Below, piece by piece: positions 1 to 8,498 of a stretch of 64,000 nt of DNA (positions are counted from its first letter, which is position 1; each line of letters opens with the position of its first letter). The position numbers and the translations under genes are program-made. A model generated the notes under the pieces. It made no database searches and was not told where the DNA came from. It saw only the letters and a list, made by a program, of their open reading frames with translations. The DNA is from UBA7985 sp002711265 (lineage in GTDB: Bacteria > Pseudomonadota > Alphaproteobacteria > UBA7985): contig CBFIBS010000016.1 of NCBI GenBank assembly GCA_965660945.1, positions 1 through 64,000 on the forward strand, read 5' to 3'.

Positions 1-900
1 CGAGAGGGCCTTCAGCGTAGCCTGAGCGCGCTCGTGCAGGTCTTCGGGTGTGGTGGAGAGTTCAAGGTCACTGTCCCCGAAACGGCGCTGGCGTTGCACA
101 GTGCCGGTGGTCAGATCGGGGCTGATCCCGAGCTCTTCGAGCGTGCGGACCACCTCTTCCATTTCCTCGGCTCGGCGCCGGCCGTGGGTCGCCATCCGCT
201 CGAGGTTGTAGGCGGTGCGGCCGCCCCAGTCGAACCCTGGGTAGCTGGCGTCGAGTGAGGCAATCACCTCGTCTTCGACCCCGGCCCGGATCGCCGCCAG
301 TGCCATCTCCGCGCTCAGCGCTTCAAGGCCTTTGACCACGACCGAGCGCAGCATCTTAATCGCCGAGGCGCGCCCGGTTTCCTCACCGACCGCGCGCAGG
401 TCCATGCCCCAGTCGGCCAGCCTTGCCAGCGCTGCTGCTGCGAAAGGCCCGGCGAGCAGCATGGGAGTCTTGTGCAGGCGCGGGTGGATTGGCGCCATCA
501 CGGCGGTATCCACGTAGCCAACCCCAAGCCGGTTCAGCCAGTCGGCGGCTTCACGCTTGGTCCCCGGCGCGACGGAATTCATGTCGAAATACAGCGGCTG
601 GGCGGGTGGTTCGTCCTGATCGTCTTCCATGATGCCGGCCACGCTTCGCGCCACGTCGAGCGCTGAGCCAGCGGTCACCGTCGAGAAGATCAGGCTGGCA
701 TCGCTCAGGGCTTGGTCGAGCGCGCGGCAGACGGTGACACCTGCCTGTGCCGCGCGAACATCGATTTCACCTGCGGTCTCTGCCTCGAAGCTCTTCACGT
801 CGAAGCAGGCAATGGCGAGGTCGTCGAGGGCGGTCTCGCTGCGGAGCCCCTGAGCGATGGCGGACCCGGCTTCGCCGAAGCCGATGATGGCCAGTTTCAC
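1..900 (-). CDS. NAD(P)-binding DUF1932 dehydrogenase, 3' end missing
   Basis: The reading frame opens at a GTG at 900 and stays open for 300 codons to the left edge of the window, so the C-terminus is missing. The N-terminus (MKLAIIGFGEAGSAIAQGL) is a Rossmann GxGxxG nucleotide-binding motif of the 6-phosphogluconate/3-hydroxyisobutyrate dehydrogenase type. The C-terminal half (KMLRSVVVKGLEAL, then the TAYNLERMATHGRRRAEEM region) resembles the DUF1932 helical domain. It lies 46 bp downstream of the FAD oxidoreductase gene on the same strand, probably as the third gene of an operon with sdaA. Substrate unknown; a role in amino-acid or hydroxy-acid oxidation is inferred from context only. Confidence 0.8.
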   Translation of the reverse strand, partial: MKLAIIGFGEAGSAIAQGLRSETALDDLAIACFDVKSFEAETAGEIDVRAAQAGVTVCRALDQALSDASLIFSTVTAGSALDVARSVAGIMEDDQDEPPAQPLYFDMNSVAPGTKREAADWLNRLGVGYVDTAVMAPIHPRLHKTPMLLAGPFAAAALARLADWGMDLRAVGEETGRASAIKMLRSVVVKGLEALSAEMALAAIRAGVEDEVIASLDASYPGFDWGGRTAYNLERMATHGRRRAEEMEEVVRTLEELGISPDLTTGTVQRQRRFGDSDLELSTTPEDLHERAQATLKALS

Positions 901-946
901 GGTATGGATGCTCCTGCGGTGGTTGGGTCTTTAGGGGGTCGCCAAG

Positions 947-2032
947 TCAGGGCGCGGAAAACCGCTCAGGGCGGAACTCGGAGAGCAGGGCCGAGGGCGC
1001 CCCGCCGTCGATGAGTTCATACGCGAGCAGCTCACCGATTAGCGGTCCGAGGGTCGCGGCACTGTGCATCACCGCCGCCGACAGGCCCGCAATACCCGCG
1101 ATCGCGCCGACGGCCGGGAAGCCATCGGCCGGAACGGGCCGCGTACCGACCAGACTGTGCGCAAGACGCAGCGGCTCCGGCGTGTCCAACCTCGCCTTAA
1201 CACGCTCGATGACTGTCTGTGCGAGGTCAGGGATATCCCGCCCGGCTTCGAAGGCGCCGGAGAAAATCTCACCCATTCGGATGGTGCCATCAGGATCCTG
1301 CCGGAAGTGCACGTCCGGGCTCATGATCACCTGTTCAAGAATGGGGGCCTGGGGCTGGCTGGCCAGGATCAGCCCGGCTGCGTTCTGCATGGGCAGGTCG
1401 AAGCCGACCTCCCGCAGCAGATCGCTGGTCAGAACACCGGCAGCGAGGCAGACTTGGTCAGCCCGATGCTCGCCTAGTGCGGTTCGCACGCCGACGCACC
1501 GTTCGCCTTCGGTCAAAAGGCTCTCCACACCACTACCCAGCTGGATTGCAGCGCCCTCTCCTGCTGCAAAATCCAGCATCCAGCGGGTCATGTCGGCGAG
1601 CGCGACGCCCGCTTCTTCTGGGGCGTGCAGGGCGCGTTCCGGGGGATCTTGCACCCTTGGCGCGAGCGCGGCAAAGCGCTTGGCGTCAACCACGCTGCAG
1701 CGGTAGTCAAAGCTCTCAAGCAGTGCCACGTGACTGTCGAAATCCTCACCTCCGTCTTCCCACCAGAGCGACCCGCCAAAGCGGAGTATGTGACCGAGGT
1801 CGAATGACTGATGAAGCTTGCGATAGTGCGCCAGCGCCTCGATCCGCAGCCGAAAATAGGCGTCCGTGTCAGGATAATTGGCATTGAGCCAGGCGAAGGA
1901 CTTTGACGACGCCCCCGCAGCTGGCGCGTGCCTTTCAATCACCGTCACCCGCTGCCCGAGCCGGGTTAGGGCAAAGGCCAGCGACGCCCCGACGATGCCT
2001 GCGCCGACGATGATGAAGTGCTGTGATGCCAT
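947..2032 (-). CDS. FAD-dependent amine/D-amino-acid oxidoreductase (DAO family)
   Basis: A 361-residue protein with the classic N-terminal FAD-binding dinucleotide fold (IIVGAGIVGASLAFALTRLG, then an acidic strand end VIERHAP) and the C-terminal glycine-rich segment seen in DAO-family flavoenzymes (GTRPVPADGFPAVG). The family includes glycine oxidase, sarcosine oxidase and D-amino-acid dehydrogenase, which oxidise the carbon-nitrogen bond of small amines. The gene starts 39 bp after the serine deaminase stop and is followed by a DUF1932 dehydrogenase, so it is likely co-transcribed in an amino-acid catabolic operon. The exact substrate cannot be read from the sequence. Confidence 0.85.
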   Translation of the reverse strand: MASQHFIIVGAGIVGASLAFALTRLGQRVTVIERHAPAAGASSKSFAWLNANYPDTDAYFRLRIEALAHYRKLHQSFDLGHILRFGGSLWWEDGGEDFDSHVALLESFDYRCSVVDAKRFAALAPRVQDPPERALHAPEEAGVALADMTRWMLDFAAGEGAAIQLGSGVESLLTEGERCVGVRTALGEHRADQVCLAAGVLTSDLLREVGFDLPMQNAAGLILASQPQAPILEQVIMSPDVHFRQDPDGTIRMGEIFSGAFEAGRDIPDLAQTVIERVKARLDTPEPLRLAHSLVGTRPVPADGFPAVGAIAGIAGLSAAVMHSAATLGPLIGELLAYELIDGGAPSALLSEFRPERFSAP

Positions 2033-2071
2033 GCGCCGAGAGTGACGCGACGACCCGGGCCTGTCCAGCCC

Positions 2072-3460
2072 CTAGCAGGCGACGGCGTTGACCGCGAGCC
2101 CACCCTGTGAGGTCTCTTTATACTTTTCAGACATGTCGATGCCCGTCTGGCGCATGGTCTCGACGCAGCTGTCGAGGCTGACGAAGTGGGTGCCATCCCC
2201 GCGCAGGCTGAGGCTGGCGGCGCTTACGGCTTTGATCGCGCCCAGCCCGTTGCGTTCGATACACGGAACTTGCACCAGTCCGCCGACGGGGTCGCAGGTC
2301 ATGCCCAGATGGTGTTCGAGGGCGATTTCAGCGGCATTTTCGACCTGCATCGGGCTGCCCCCAAGCGCCGCACACAGCCCGGCGGCTGCCATGGCGCTGG
2401 CAGAGCCGACTTCTCCCTGACAGCCGACTTCGGCACCGCTGATGCTGGCGTTGGTCTTGATCAGCCCGCCGACCGCGGCAGCCGTCAGCAGAAACGTCGG
2501 GATATCGGCTCGGCTGGCGTGGGGGACGTGGTCGATGAAGTAGCGCAGGGTGGCCGGGATAACCCCGGCTGCGCCGTTGGTGGGCGCGGTGACAATCTGC
2601 CCGCCGGCCGCGTTCTCCTCGTTTACCGCCATGGCATAGACGCTGATCCAGTCGTTGACGATGTGCGGCGCCGGGTCGTTCTGGCCAACTTCGGCGACCA
2701 GCTGGCGGTGGATGTCGTGGGCGCGGCGGTTGACGCGGAGCCCTCCGGGCAGTTGTCCCGAGCGCTCGAGACCCCGGTCGATGCAGCTGTTCATTACCTG
2801 CCAAATGCGGTCGATGCCCGCGTCAAGTTCGGCGTCGCTGTGGCAGCAGGCGAGCTCGTTGGCGCGTTTCATCGCGGCAATGGAATGCCCGCTGTCGGCA
2901 GCCATCTTCAGCATCTCCTCCGCCGTGCGGAAGGGGAAGGGAACCGCGTCACTGCCTGCTGTGCCGCCCGCGCCATCGCGACCGGCTTCAAGTTCGGCAG
3001 CCGTCACGACAAAGCCGCCGCCAATGCTGTAGTAGATTTCCCGGCAGATTTCGGCGCCGTGCTCGTCCAGCGCGATCAGCTTCATGCCGTTGGCGTGCCC
3101 GCGTAGAATCTGGTCGTAGTCGAACAGCAGGTCGGCTTTGGGGTCGAAGGCCATGGGAGGCAGGCCTCTGACCCTGATTTCCCGGTTGGCGGCGATTTGC
3201 GCGAGGTCGCGCTCGGCCTGTTCGTGGTCGTAACTGTGGGGCAAGTGCCCGGCGAGGCCGAGGATCAGGGCACGGTCGCTGGCGTGACCTTTCCCGGTGA
3301 AAGCGAGCGAGCCGTGCAGACTGGCGCGCAGGTGGGCCGGCGCCAGGCCCTGCTCTTGGAGCTGATCGAGGAAGCGTCCTGCTGCAACCATTGGTCCCAT
3401 GGTGTGGGACGAACTCGGACCAACCCCAATTTTGAAGACGTCAAAGATACTCAGGAACAT
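2072..3460 (-). CDS. sdaA: L-serine ammonia-lyase (iron-sulfur type)
   Basis: Deaminates L-serine to pyruvate and ammonia using a 4Fe-4S cluster. The protein has the N-terminal beta domain (FKIGVGPSSSHTMGPM) and the C-terminal alpha domain with the three conserved cysteines in GCQGEVG, TCDPVGG and PCIERN, the expected cluster ligands. I chose the ATG at 3460 (462 residues) because the family starts with a sequence like MFLSIFDVFKIG; a GTG 14 codons upstream at 3502 would add a non-conserved extension. It is the first gene of a leftward operon with the FAD oxidoreductase and DUF1932 dehydrogenase. Confidence 0.95.
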   Translation of the reverse strand: MFLSIFDVFKIGVGPSSSHTMGPMVAAGRFLDQLQEQGLAPAHLRASLHGSLAFTGKGHASDRALILGLAGHLPHSYDHEQAERDLAQIAANREIRVRGLPPMAFDPKADLLFDYDQILRGHANGMKLIALDEHGAEICREIYYSIGGGFVVTAAELEAGRDGAGGTAGSDAVPFPFRTAEEMLKMAADSGHSIAAMKRANELACCHSDAELDAGIDRIWQVMNSCIDRGLERSGQLPGGLRVNRRAHDIHRQLVAEVGQNDPAPHIVNDWISVYAMAVNEENAAGGQIVTAPTNGAAGVIPATLRYFIDHVPHASRADIPTFLLTAAAVGGLIKTNASISGAEVGCQGEVGSASAMAAAGLCAALGGSPMQVENAAEIALEHHLGMTCDPVGGLVQVPCIERNGLGAIKAVSAASLSLRGDGTHFVSLDSCVETMRQTGIDMSEKYKETSQGGLAVNAVAC

Positions 3461-3754
3461 GACACACCCCGGCGCGTGACAGACTTTGCTGCTGCGATTC
3501 ACCGGAGACCTACGCTTTGTCCGGCAAAGCTTATGGCGTACTCGCGCCGCACTCTGTCGATTTCATTCCAAAAACTGTGCTCTTTTTGCCCGATTCGAGG
3601 GATTTCTAACCTGCCAGAGGATCATCAACCGGAATGTGAAGTCCGCTGAGCGATAGGTCTGTCATATAGATTAAACAAAATAACGTATTGCCCGTTAAGG
3701 ATGAAATATGGACTTTAGGGTGGTGGCCAAAGAAAGAGAAAGAGGAGCGGCGAG

Positions 3755-4468
3755 GTGCGAGTATCTCAATTAGCTGCCATGGCGGTGGTTTTGGCTCTGG
3801 GCCTGTCTTCGGTGGCAGGTGCTCATCCCTACACGAGCTGGGAAGAGGACGGCATGTCGTCGGACGCCCATACCCATATCAACAGTGGGACCTACGACTT
3901 CCGGGGTCAGGGCGCGGTCGAAGGCTACTTCGCCGAGGACGGTTCGTACGTCGTGGCCTACGGCTACTTCAATTCCGAAGGGGTCTGGGTGCAGACGGAA
4001 TATATCCCGGGTACGGTGCTCGCCGGTGGTGCGATCGAGGGCTATACGACGGTGACGGGTGGCGGCATCGTTGAGATTTTCGGCTACGAAGACGGCTGGG
4101 ATGACGCCAGCGAGCCGAGCATCGTACGGGCGAGTGTCACCACCGAACTGGCCTCTGCCACTGTTCAGGGCGAGGATGATCTCTCATGGATCGGCAAGCG
4201 TGGCAAGGTGGCGGACCCGTCGCTGGGCCGTCTGCGGGATTGCTGGTGCGCCACATCGATCGACGATCGTAAAGTACCGGTTTACCGCACAACGAGCTCA
4301 GGGCACGGTGTCGCGATCCACAACATTGGCGGCGGGATGAAAACCTTTGACGTTGAACGTTTCCACAAGGGTCATTGGCAGGTCAGCTGGCGAGACAGTG
4401 GTGGAGAAATCCACTACGGCTGGTCGCCACTGGACCGGATCGCCTGTAAGAAGGTCTCCTATTACTGA
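3755..4468 (+). CDS. secreted protein of unknown function
   Basis: A 237-residue protein starting at a GTG preceded by purine-rich AGAGGAGCGGCGAG. Residues 1-23 form a Sec signal peptide (hydrophobic MAVVLALGLSSVAGA, cleavage near AGA-HP). The mature part is rich in Gly, Tyr and Asp in its first half (YFAEDGSYVVAYGYF) with a CWC pair near residue 165 and a compact C-terminal segment (WQVSWRDSGG, HYGWSPLDRIACKK) that looks like a small beta domain, possibly SH3-like. I recognise no family. Its stop codon overlaps that of the convergent EamA gene by 7 bp. Confidence 0.7.
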   Translation: MRVSQLAAMAVVLALGLSSVAGAHPYTSWEEDGMSSDAHTHINSGTYDFRGQGAVEGYFAEDGSYVVAYGYFNSEGVWVQTEYIPGTVLAGGAIEGYTTVTGGGIVEIFGYEDGWDDASEPSIVRASVTTELASATVQGEDDLSWIGKRGKVADPSLGRLRDCWCATSIDDRKVPVYRTTSSGHGVAIHNIGGGMKTFDVERFHKGHWQVSWRDSGGEIHYGWSPLDRIACKKVSYY

Positions 4469-5379
4469 GATGAGGATCGCGTTGCGGCCTCCGGGCCGCG
4501 GCGCCGCACCGTGCCGGTGACCTCGATGACCGATGCTGCAACGATCAGAAATGCGCCAACTGCCTGTAGTGGGGTCAGCACTTCGGCGAGCAGCAGCATG
4601 GCCGAAGCGAGGCCAAAAATCACCTCGGTCATCAGCAGAATACCCACCCGCCCCGGCGGTAGGATCGTCGCTGGCCAGATGGTGAAAACCAGCACAATCG
4701 GAAAGCATAGACCAATGACAAGCCCCCAAGGCAGGCTCTGAGTGATTTGCGGCAAGGTCGGCGTTGCCCCCATGATCGTCGCGCCAAATGTGAAGATGAG
4801 CAGCAGCGTCACGGTCAGTCCGCCCACCATGAACGCCGTGATCTGATCCACGACCTTCACCCCGCCTGAGCGGAAGAGAAAGGCCGTCCCGATTGCCCAG
4901 AAAATGCTCGCGAAGAAGGCCATCCAGTCGCCCGCATTTCTCGGCCAAGGCAGCTTAATGCCGAGGTCAAGCACGATCAGCAGCCCCAAAATCCCGCAAA
5001 TTAGAGACAGCACGCGGCGGATGCCCAGTGCTTCGCGCAGGAACAGCACGCCGATGGTCGTTCCCCAGACCGGGGTCAGATAGAACAGCAGGATGGTCCG
5101 ATTCACCTCGGTCAGCACGATCGCGACGCCATAGAAGGAAAATGCGGTACCGCAGAACGCCATCACGGCGAGGAAGGTCCAGATCTGCCCGGCGATGATC
5201 CGCCAGCGGTAAAGCGCCAGCGGCACCAGCACCAGACAGGGCAGGGCGAAGGACATGACGCTCGGCCACGCGCCTTCCAGTCCCAGCTTTTCCATTTCCC
5301 GCAGGGGGATCCAGAGCACGCCCCACATGGCACCGCCGAGGATGAGCATGAGGCTGGCCTGCAGCGTACGGTCTTTCAT
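4462..5379 (-). CDS. EamA/DMT-family inner-membrane exporter
   Basis: About 305 residues with ten predicted hydrophobic helices arranged as two EamA repeats (first LMLILGGAMWGVLWIPL, second DWMAFFASIFWAIGTAFLF). Members export or exchange small metabolites such as amino acids across the inner membrane. I take the ATG at 5379 (MKDRTLQASLM), preceded by GGGACCTGAG, rather than the further-upstream start at 5541, whose 54-residue extension is hydrophilic and unlike the family. Substrate unknown. It is convergent with and overlaps the upstream secreted-protein gene by 7 bp. Confidence 0.85.
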   Translation of the reverse strand: MKDRTLQASLMLILGGAMWGVLWIPLREMEKLGLEGAWPSVMSFALPCLVLVPLALYRWRIIAGQIWTFLAVMAFCGTAFSFYGVAIVLTEVNRTILLFYLTPVWGTTIGVLFLREALGIRRVLSLICGILGLLIVLDLGIKLPWPRNAGDWMAFFASIFWAIGTAFLFRSGGVKVVDQITAFMVGGLTVTLLLIFTFGATIMGATPTLPQITQSLPWGLVIGLCFPIVLVFTIWPATILPPGRVGILLMTEVIFGLASAMLLLAEVLTPLQAVGAFLIVAASVIEVTGTVRRRGPEAATRSSSQ

Positions 5380-5608
5380 CTCAGGTCCCGGGGCAGTGGT
5401 CTGGCGTTCTTCTTTGCTGTCTGGAGACTGCGCCCGATCCGGGACGGCTACCGCCAAAACGCTGCAATCCTTCGCCGGAAAGCGGGTGGACGCAAGCCCA
5501 TTTGCGACCCGGTCCGGCGGTATCGCATGGCACAGCTCCATTGCTGAGCGATGACAAAGCGCGAGCAGACGCGTTTATTGAGACCAAATTTTCAGGGAGC
5601 GACAAACC

Positions 5609-6799
5609 ATGGCAAACCATGCAGGCAAGGCGGTCGACGTTGCTGTCTACGGCGCAACCGGATTCACCGGTCGACTGGTGGCTGAATATCTGGCCAAAAC
5701 TTATCCGTCAGGCAGTAGCCTGACCTGGGCGATGGCCGGGCGCAGCGCGGCCAAACTTGCCGCCGTTCGCGACGAAATCGGCGCGCCTGCGGATATCCCG
5801 CTTATCGTCGCAGATTCGGCCGATCCCGCTTCGCTCGAAGCCATGGCGGCGCAGGCAAAGGTCATCCTGACCACCGTTGGTCCCTATCAGGTCTATGGCA
5901 ACGAGCTGGTCGAGGTCTGCGCGCGGACCGGGACCGACTACGTCGACCTGTGTGGTGAACCGGCATGGATGCACGATATCGTCCGCAGTCATCAGGAAAC
6001 GGCAGCCGCTTCGGGTGCCCGGATCGTGCTGTCCTGTGGCTTTGATTCGATCCCCTCCGACCTTGGGGTGCTGTTTCTGCAGCAGGAAGCTCAGGCACGA
6101 TTTGGCAAGCCCTTCAGCCGGATCGATGGTCGCGTCGTGCGGATGAAAGGCACCTGGTCCGGTGGCACGTCTGCCAGCTTCAAGGCCACCATGGCCGCAG
6201 CGGGCAGCAACCCCGAGATCATCCCGATCCTCAAGAACGCCTTTGCGCTGACACCGGGTTTTGAGGGGCCCAAGCAGCCGTCGATGTCCAAGCCGCGCGA
6301 GGACGATGCGGTCGATGGCCAGTGGGTTGCGCCGTTCATGATGGCGCCGATCAACACCAAGAACGTACACCGCTCGAACTTCCTGCTCGGCCACCCCTGG
6401 GGCGAGGATTTCCAGTACAGCGAGATGATGCTCTGCGGGTCGGGTGAAGAGGGTGAAGCCCGCGCCCAGCGCCTTGCCGGGCTGGGTTCGGCCATGGTTG
6501 GCGACAAGACCCCGCAACCGGGTGAAGGCCCGAGCCTCGAAGAGCGTGAGAGTGGCTACTACAACCTGATTTTCGTCGGCCGCAACGAGGCTGGCGACAG
6601 CCTGACCGCGCAAGTGCAGGGCGACCGCGATCCTGGCTATGGCTCCACCTCGAAGATGATTGCCGAGAGCGCGGTCTGTCTGGTCCTCGACCGGATGGAC
6701 ACCCCCGGTGGGGTCTGGACCACGGCGCCGGCCATGGGGCAGGCGCTAATCGACCGGCTGCAGAACAACGCCGGCCTCAGCTTCGCGCTGGTGTCCTGA
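5609..6799 (+). CDS. saccharopine dehydrogenase-like / trans-acting enoyl reductase family protein
   Basis: A 396-residue protein opening with a Rossmann motif DVAVYGATGFTGRLVAEYL, followed by ANDEIG-type and DSADPASLEAMAAQAKVI segments and YVDLCGEPAWM, a signature of the trans-acting enoyl reductase branch of the saccharopine dehydrogenase superfamily. These proteins bind NADP and act on lipid or small-molecule substrates; saccharopine itself is not the likely substrate here. The start ATG follows an AGGGAG ribosome site. It is an isolated transcription unit. Confidence 0.85.
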   Translation: MANHAGKAVDVAVYGATGFTGRLVAEYLAKTYPSGSSLTWAMAGRSAAKLAAVRDEIGAPADIPLIVADSADPASLEAMAAQAKVILTTVGPYQVYGNELVEVCARTGTDYVDLCGEPAWMHDIVRSHQETAAASGARIVLSCGFDSIPSDLGVLFLQQEAQARFGKPFSRIDGRVVRMKGTWSGGTSASFKATMAAAGSNPEIIPILKNAFALTPGFEGPKQPSMSKPREDDAVDGQWVAPFMMAPINTKNVHRSNFLLGHPWGEDFQYSEMMLCGSGEEGEARAQRLAGLGSAMVGDKTPQPGEGPSLEERESGYYNLIFVGRNEAGDSLTAQVQGDRDPGYGSTSKMIAESAVCLVLDRMDTPGGVWTTAPAMGQALIDRLQNNAGLSFALVS

Positions 6800-6832
6800 C
6801 GACCGGGACGGGATCGCGGCAGAGGGCCGGGT

Positions 6833-7681
6833 CTAGGTGATCCGGCCGTAGAAGGTCTGTCTCGCCGTCTCTGACAGCGATATGCCCGGTTCCCCGTTAT
6901 AGGCGAGAACCACCAGATACCGGGTCACGTCTCCCTCTGTCGGGGTGACCCGATGCAGCGCATTGCGGCCGCGGAACAGCACTAGTGTTCCGGGGTCGAT
7001 ATCCAGTGCCACCGGCGCAAGGTCGCCGTCCAGCGCGGCTTCAACGCCTTCGAAATTCATCTCCCCCCGCTCTGCATCGCGCAGGTCACGGATGTATTCG
7101 TAGACACCGCCGCCGGTCGGGCGCTGCAGCAGCAGGGTGATGGCGAACTCCGAATTGTCGAAGTGCCAGCCCAGCTCCTTGCCCTCGGGCGCGTAGTGGA
7201 TGTTGATGCTGCTCAGCGGATCGGCGTAGGGAAACAGCGCGCGTTCACCGAGGACCGCGCACAGGAAGGCCTTGAACACCGGCGAGTTGTAGAGCTGGCG
7301 AAGGGCAGACTCTTCCTGCACCTGATCATCGCAGATGCAGCCCTTGGTCGACACGATCTGCCGGTTGAAGACGTGGTCTTCGCCCAGCGCCGGGTCGGAC
7401 GGGGTCAGATAGACGTTGTGCGAGGAGGACGCGAAGAAGGCACTACCTTCGCCGGCCTCAGCCTCACGCACGAGGGCCTGCAGCGTCTCCGGCAGCAGAA
7501 GACCGGGCAGACTCAGAACGCCCTCGCTGTCGAGTGCGTTGCGGCATTGAGCCTGAAAGCCGGGGTCGTCGAGCGGAAACCGCTGGGTGTCGATGATCTG
7601 ATCCAGCGGCAGGCTCAGGTGCACTGCCTGTGTGCGCGCGGGCGCAGCGGTATCGGAAGCGGGGGACCGGGTAAGAGACAC
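6833..7681 (-). CDS. Fe(II)/2-oxoglutarate oxygenase of the HalD/BesD-like family, hydroxylase-type ligands
   Basis: About 282 residues from a GTG at 7681 that follows AAAGGATGGG; an upstream start at 7765 would add 28 unconserved residues. The core contains NIHYAPEGKELGWHFDNSEF, whose His (codon 7163-7165) and Asp (codon 7157-7159) form the HxD part of the iron-binding triad, then LHRVTP with the distal His and TRYLVVLAY with the 2-oxoglutarate-binding Arg. Overall this matches the ArpA/HalD/BesD group, which includes free-amino-acid halogenases (Gly in place of Asp) and hydroxylases (Asp kept). The intact HxD argues for a hydroxylase. Substrate unknown; a free amino acid is a reasonable guess. 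Confidence 0.75.
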   Translation of the reverse strand: MSLTRSPASDTAAPARTQAVHLSLPLDQIIDTQRFPLDDPGFQAQCRNALDSEGVLSLPGLLLPETLQALVREAEAGEGSAFFASSSHNVYLTPSDPALGEDHVFNRQIVSTKGCICDDQVQEESALRQLYNSPVFKAFLCAVLGERALFPYADPLSSINIHYAPEGKELGWHFDNSEFAITLLLQRPTGGGVYEYIRDLRDAERGEMNFEGVEAALDGDLAPVALDIDPGTLVLFRGRNALHRVTPTEGDVTRYLVVLAYNGEPGISLSETARQTFYGRIT

Positions 7682-7859
7682 TGCAACCCATCCTTTTGCG
7701 AGTTGACGACCACAGGGGGCGCCGAAAACCGGGGCCATCCTTGCGGCTCGCCAGCCTGCGGACAAGCCGCGTGGGTCAGGTTTCTGTGCATAAGCGACAC
7801 TTCGCGACGCGTTAGCGGGGCTTGCAGCGGCAAGTCAGCGGTCGCATGCTAGGGGCCAG

Positions 7860-8498
7860 ATGGAAACAGGGGAGGCCCGACCGCGCATGGATCGCGAGAC
7901 CATCGGCGTCTATGACGCTCGCCACGGGGAATACGTCAGCCGCTTCGGTGATCAGGGCCCTAGTGACTCGCTGCAGGCCTTTGCCGGTGGTCTGTCAGCG
8001 GGGCAGCAGGTGCTCGATTTGGGCTGCGGGCCGGGCAACGCCGCGCGCAGCATGGCGGCGATGGGGCTGTCCGTGACCGCGCTGGATGCCTCCGAAGGGA
8101 TGATCGCCCGGGTGCGGGATATCGAAGGGGTTGAGGCGATCCACGCCGACTTCTTCTGGCTCGATCAGCACCGGGCGGCGTTTCACGGCATCTGGGCGAA
8201 CTTTTCGCTGCTGCACGCCGCCGAAGACGAGCTTGACCTGCACCTCGATGCGATCCGGGCGGCGCTGTTGCCCCCGGGGCGGCTGCATCTGGGGATGAAG
8301 ACCGGATCGGGCACCAAGCGCGATCACTTGGGGCGTCGCTACGCCTACTTCAGCCGCAATGACCTGCTCGCGCGGCTGCAGCGGCGTGGGTTCAGCATTC
8401 TGTCGGTGCACGAAGGCGAGGAAGTGGGACTGGCCGGAACCCCGGACCCCTTCGTCCTGATCCTCGTCGAGTTGAGTGAGGACTCAGAGGCTGTATGA
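7860..8498 (+). CDS. class I SAM-dependent methyltransferase
   Basis: A 212-residue protein with methyltransferase motif I (VLDLGCGPGNAA, residues about 51-62), an acidic residue ending strand 2 (VTALDASEGMI), and a motif IV-like region (IWANFSLLHA). These bind S-adenosylmethionine in a Rossmann-like fold. An internal ATG at 7887 (MDRETIGVYDARH) has a GGGGAGG site 11 bp upstream and is a possible alternative start, matching where homologous proteins commonly begin. The 3' end overlaps the convergent enolase-superfamily gene by 15 bp. Acceptor substrate unknown. Confidence 0.85.
   Translation: METGEARPRMDRETIGVYDARHGEYVSRFGDQGPSDSLQAFAGGLSAGQQVLDLGCGPGNAARSMAAMGLSVTALDASEGMIARVRDIEGVEAIHADFFWLDQHRAAFHGIWANFSLLHAAEDELDLHLDAIRAALLPPGRLHLGMKTGSGTKRDHLGRRYAYFSRNDLLARLQRRGFSILSVHEGEEVGLAGTPDPFVLILVELSEDSEAV

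Noticed and set aside
5708..6613. 301-codon antisense open frame over the enoyl reductase-like gene
   Set aside because: No ribosome site or family similarity; the opposite strand codes for a recognisable Rossmann protein.
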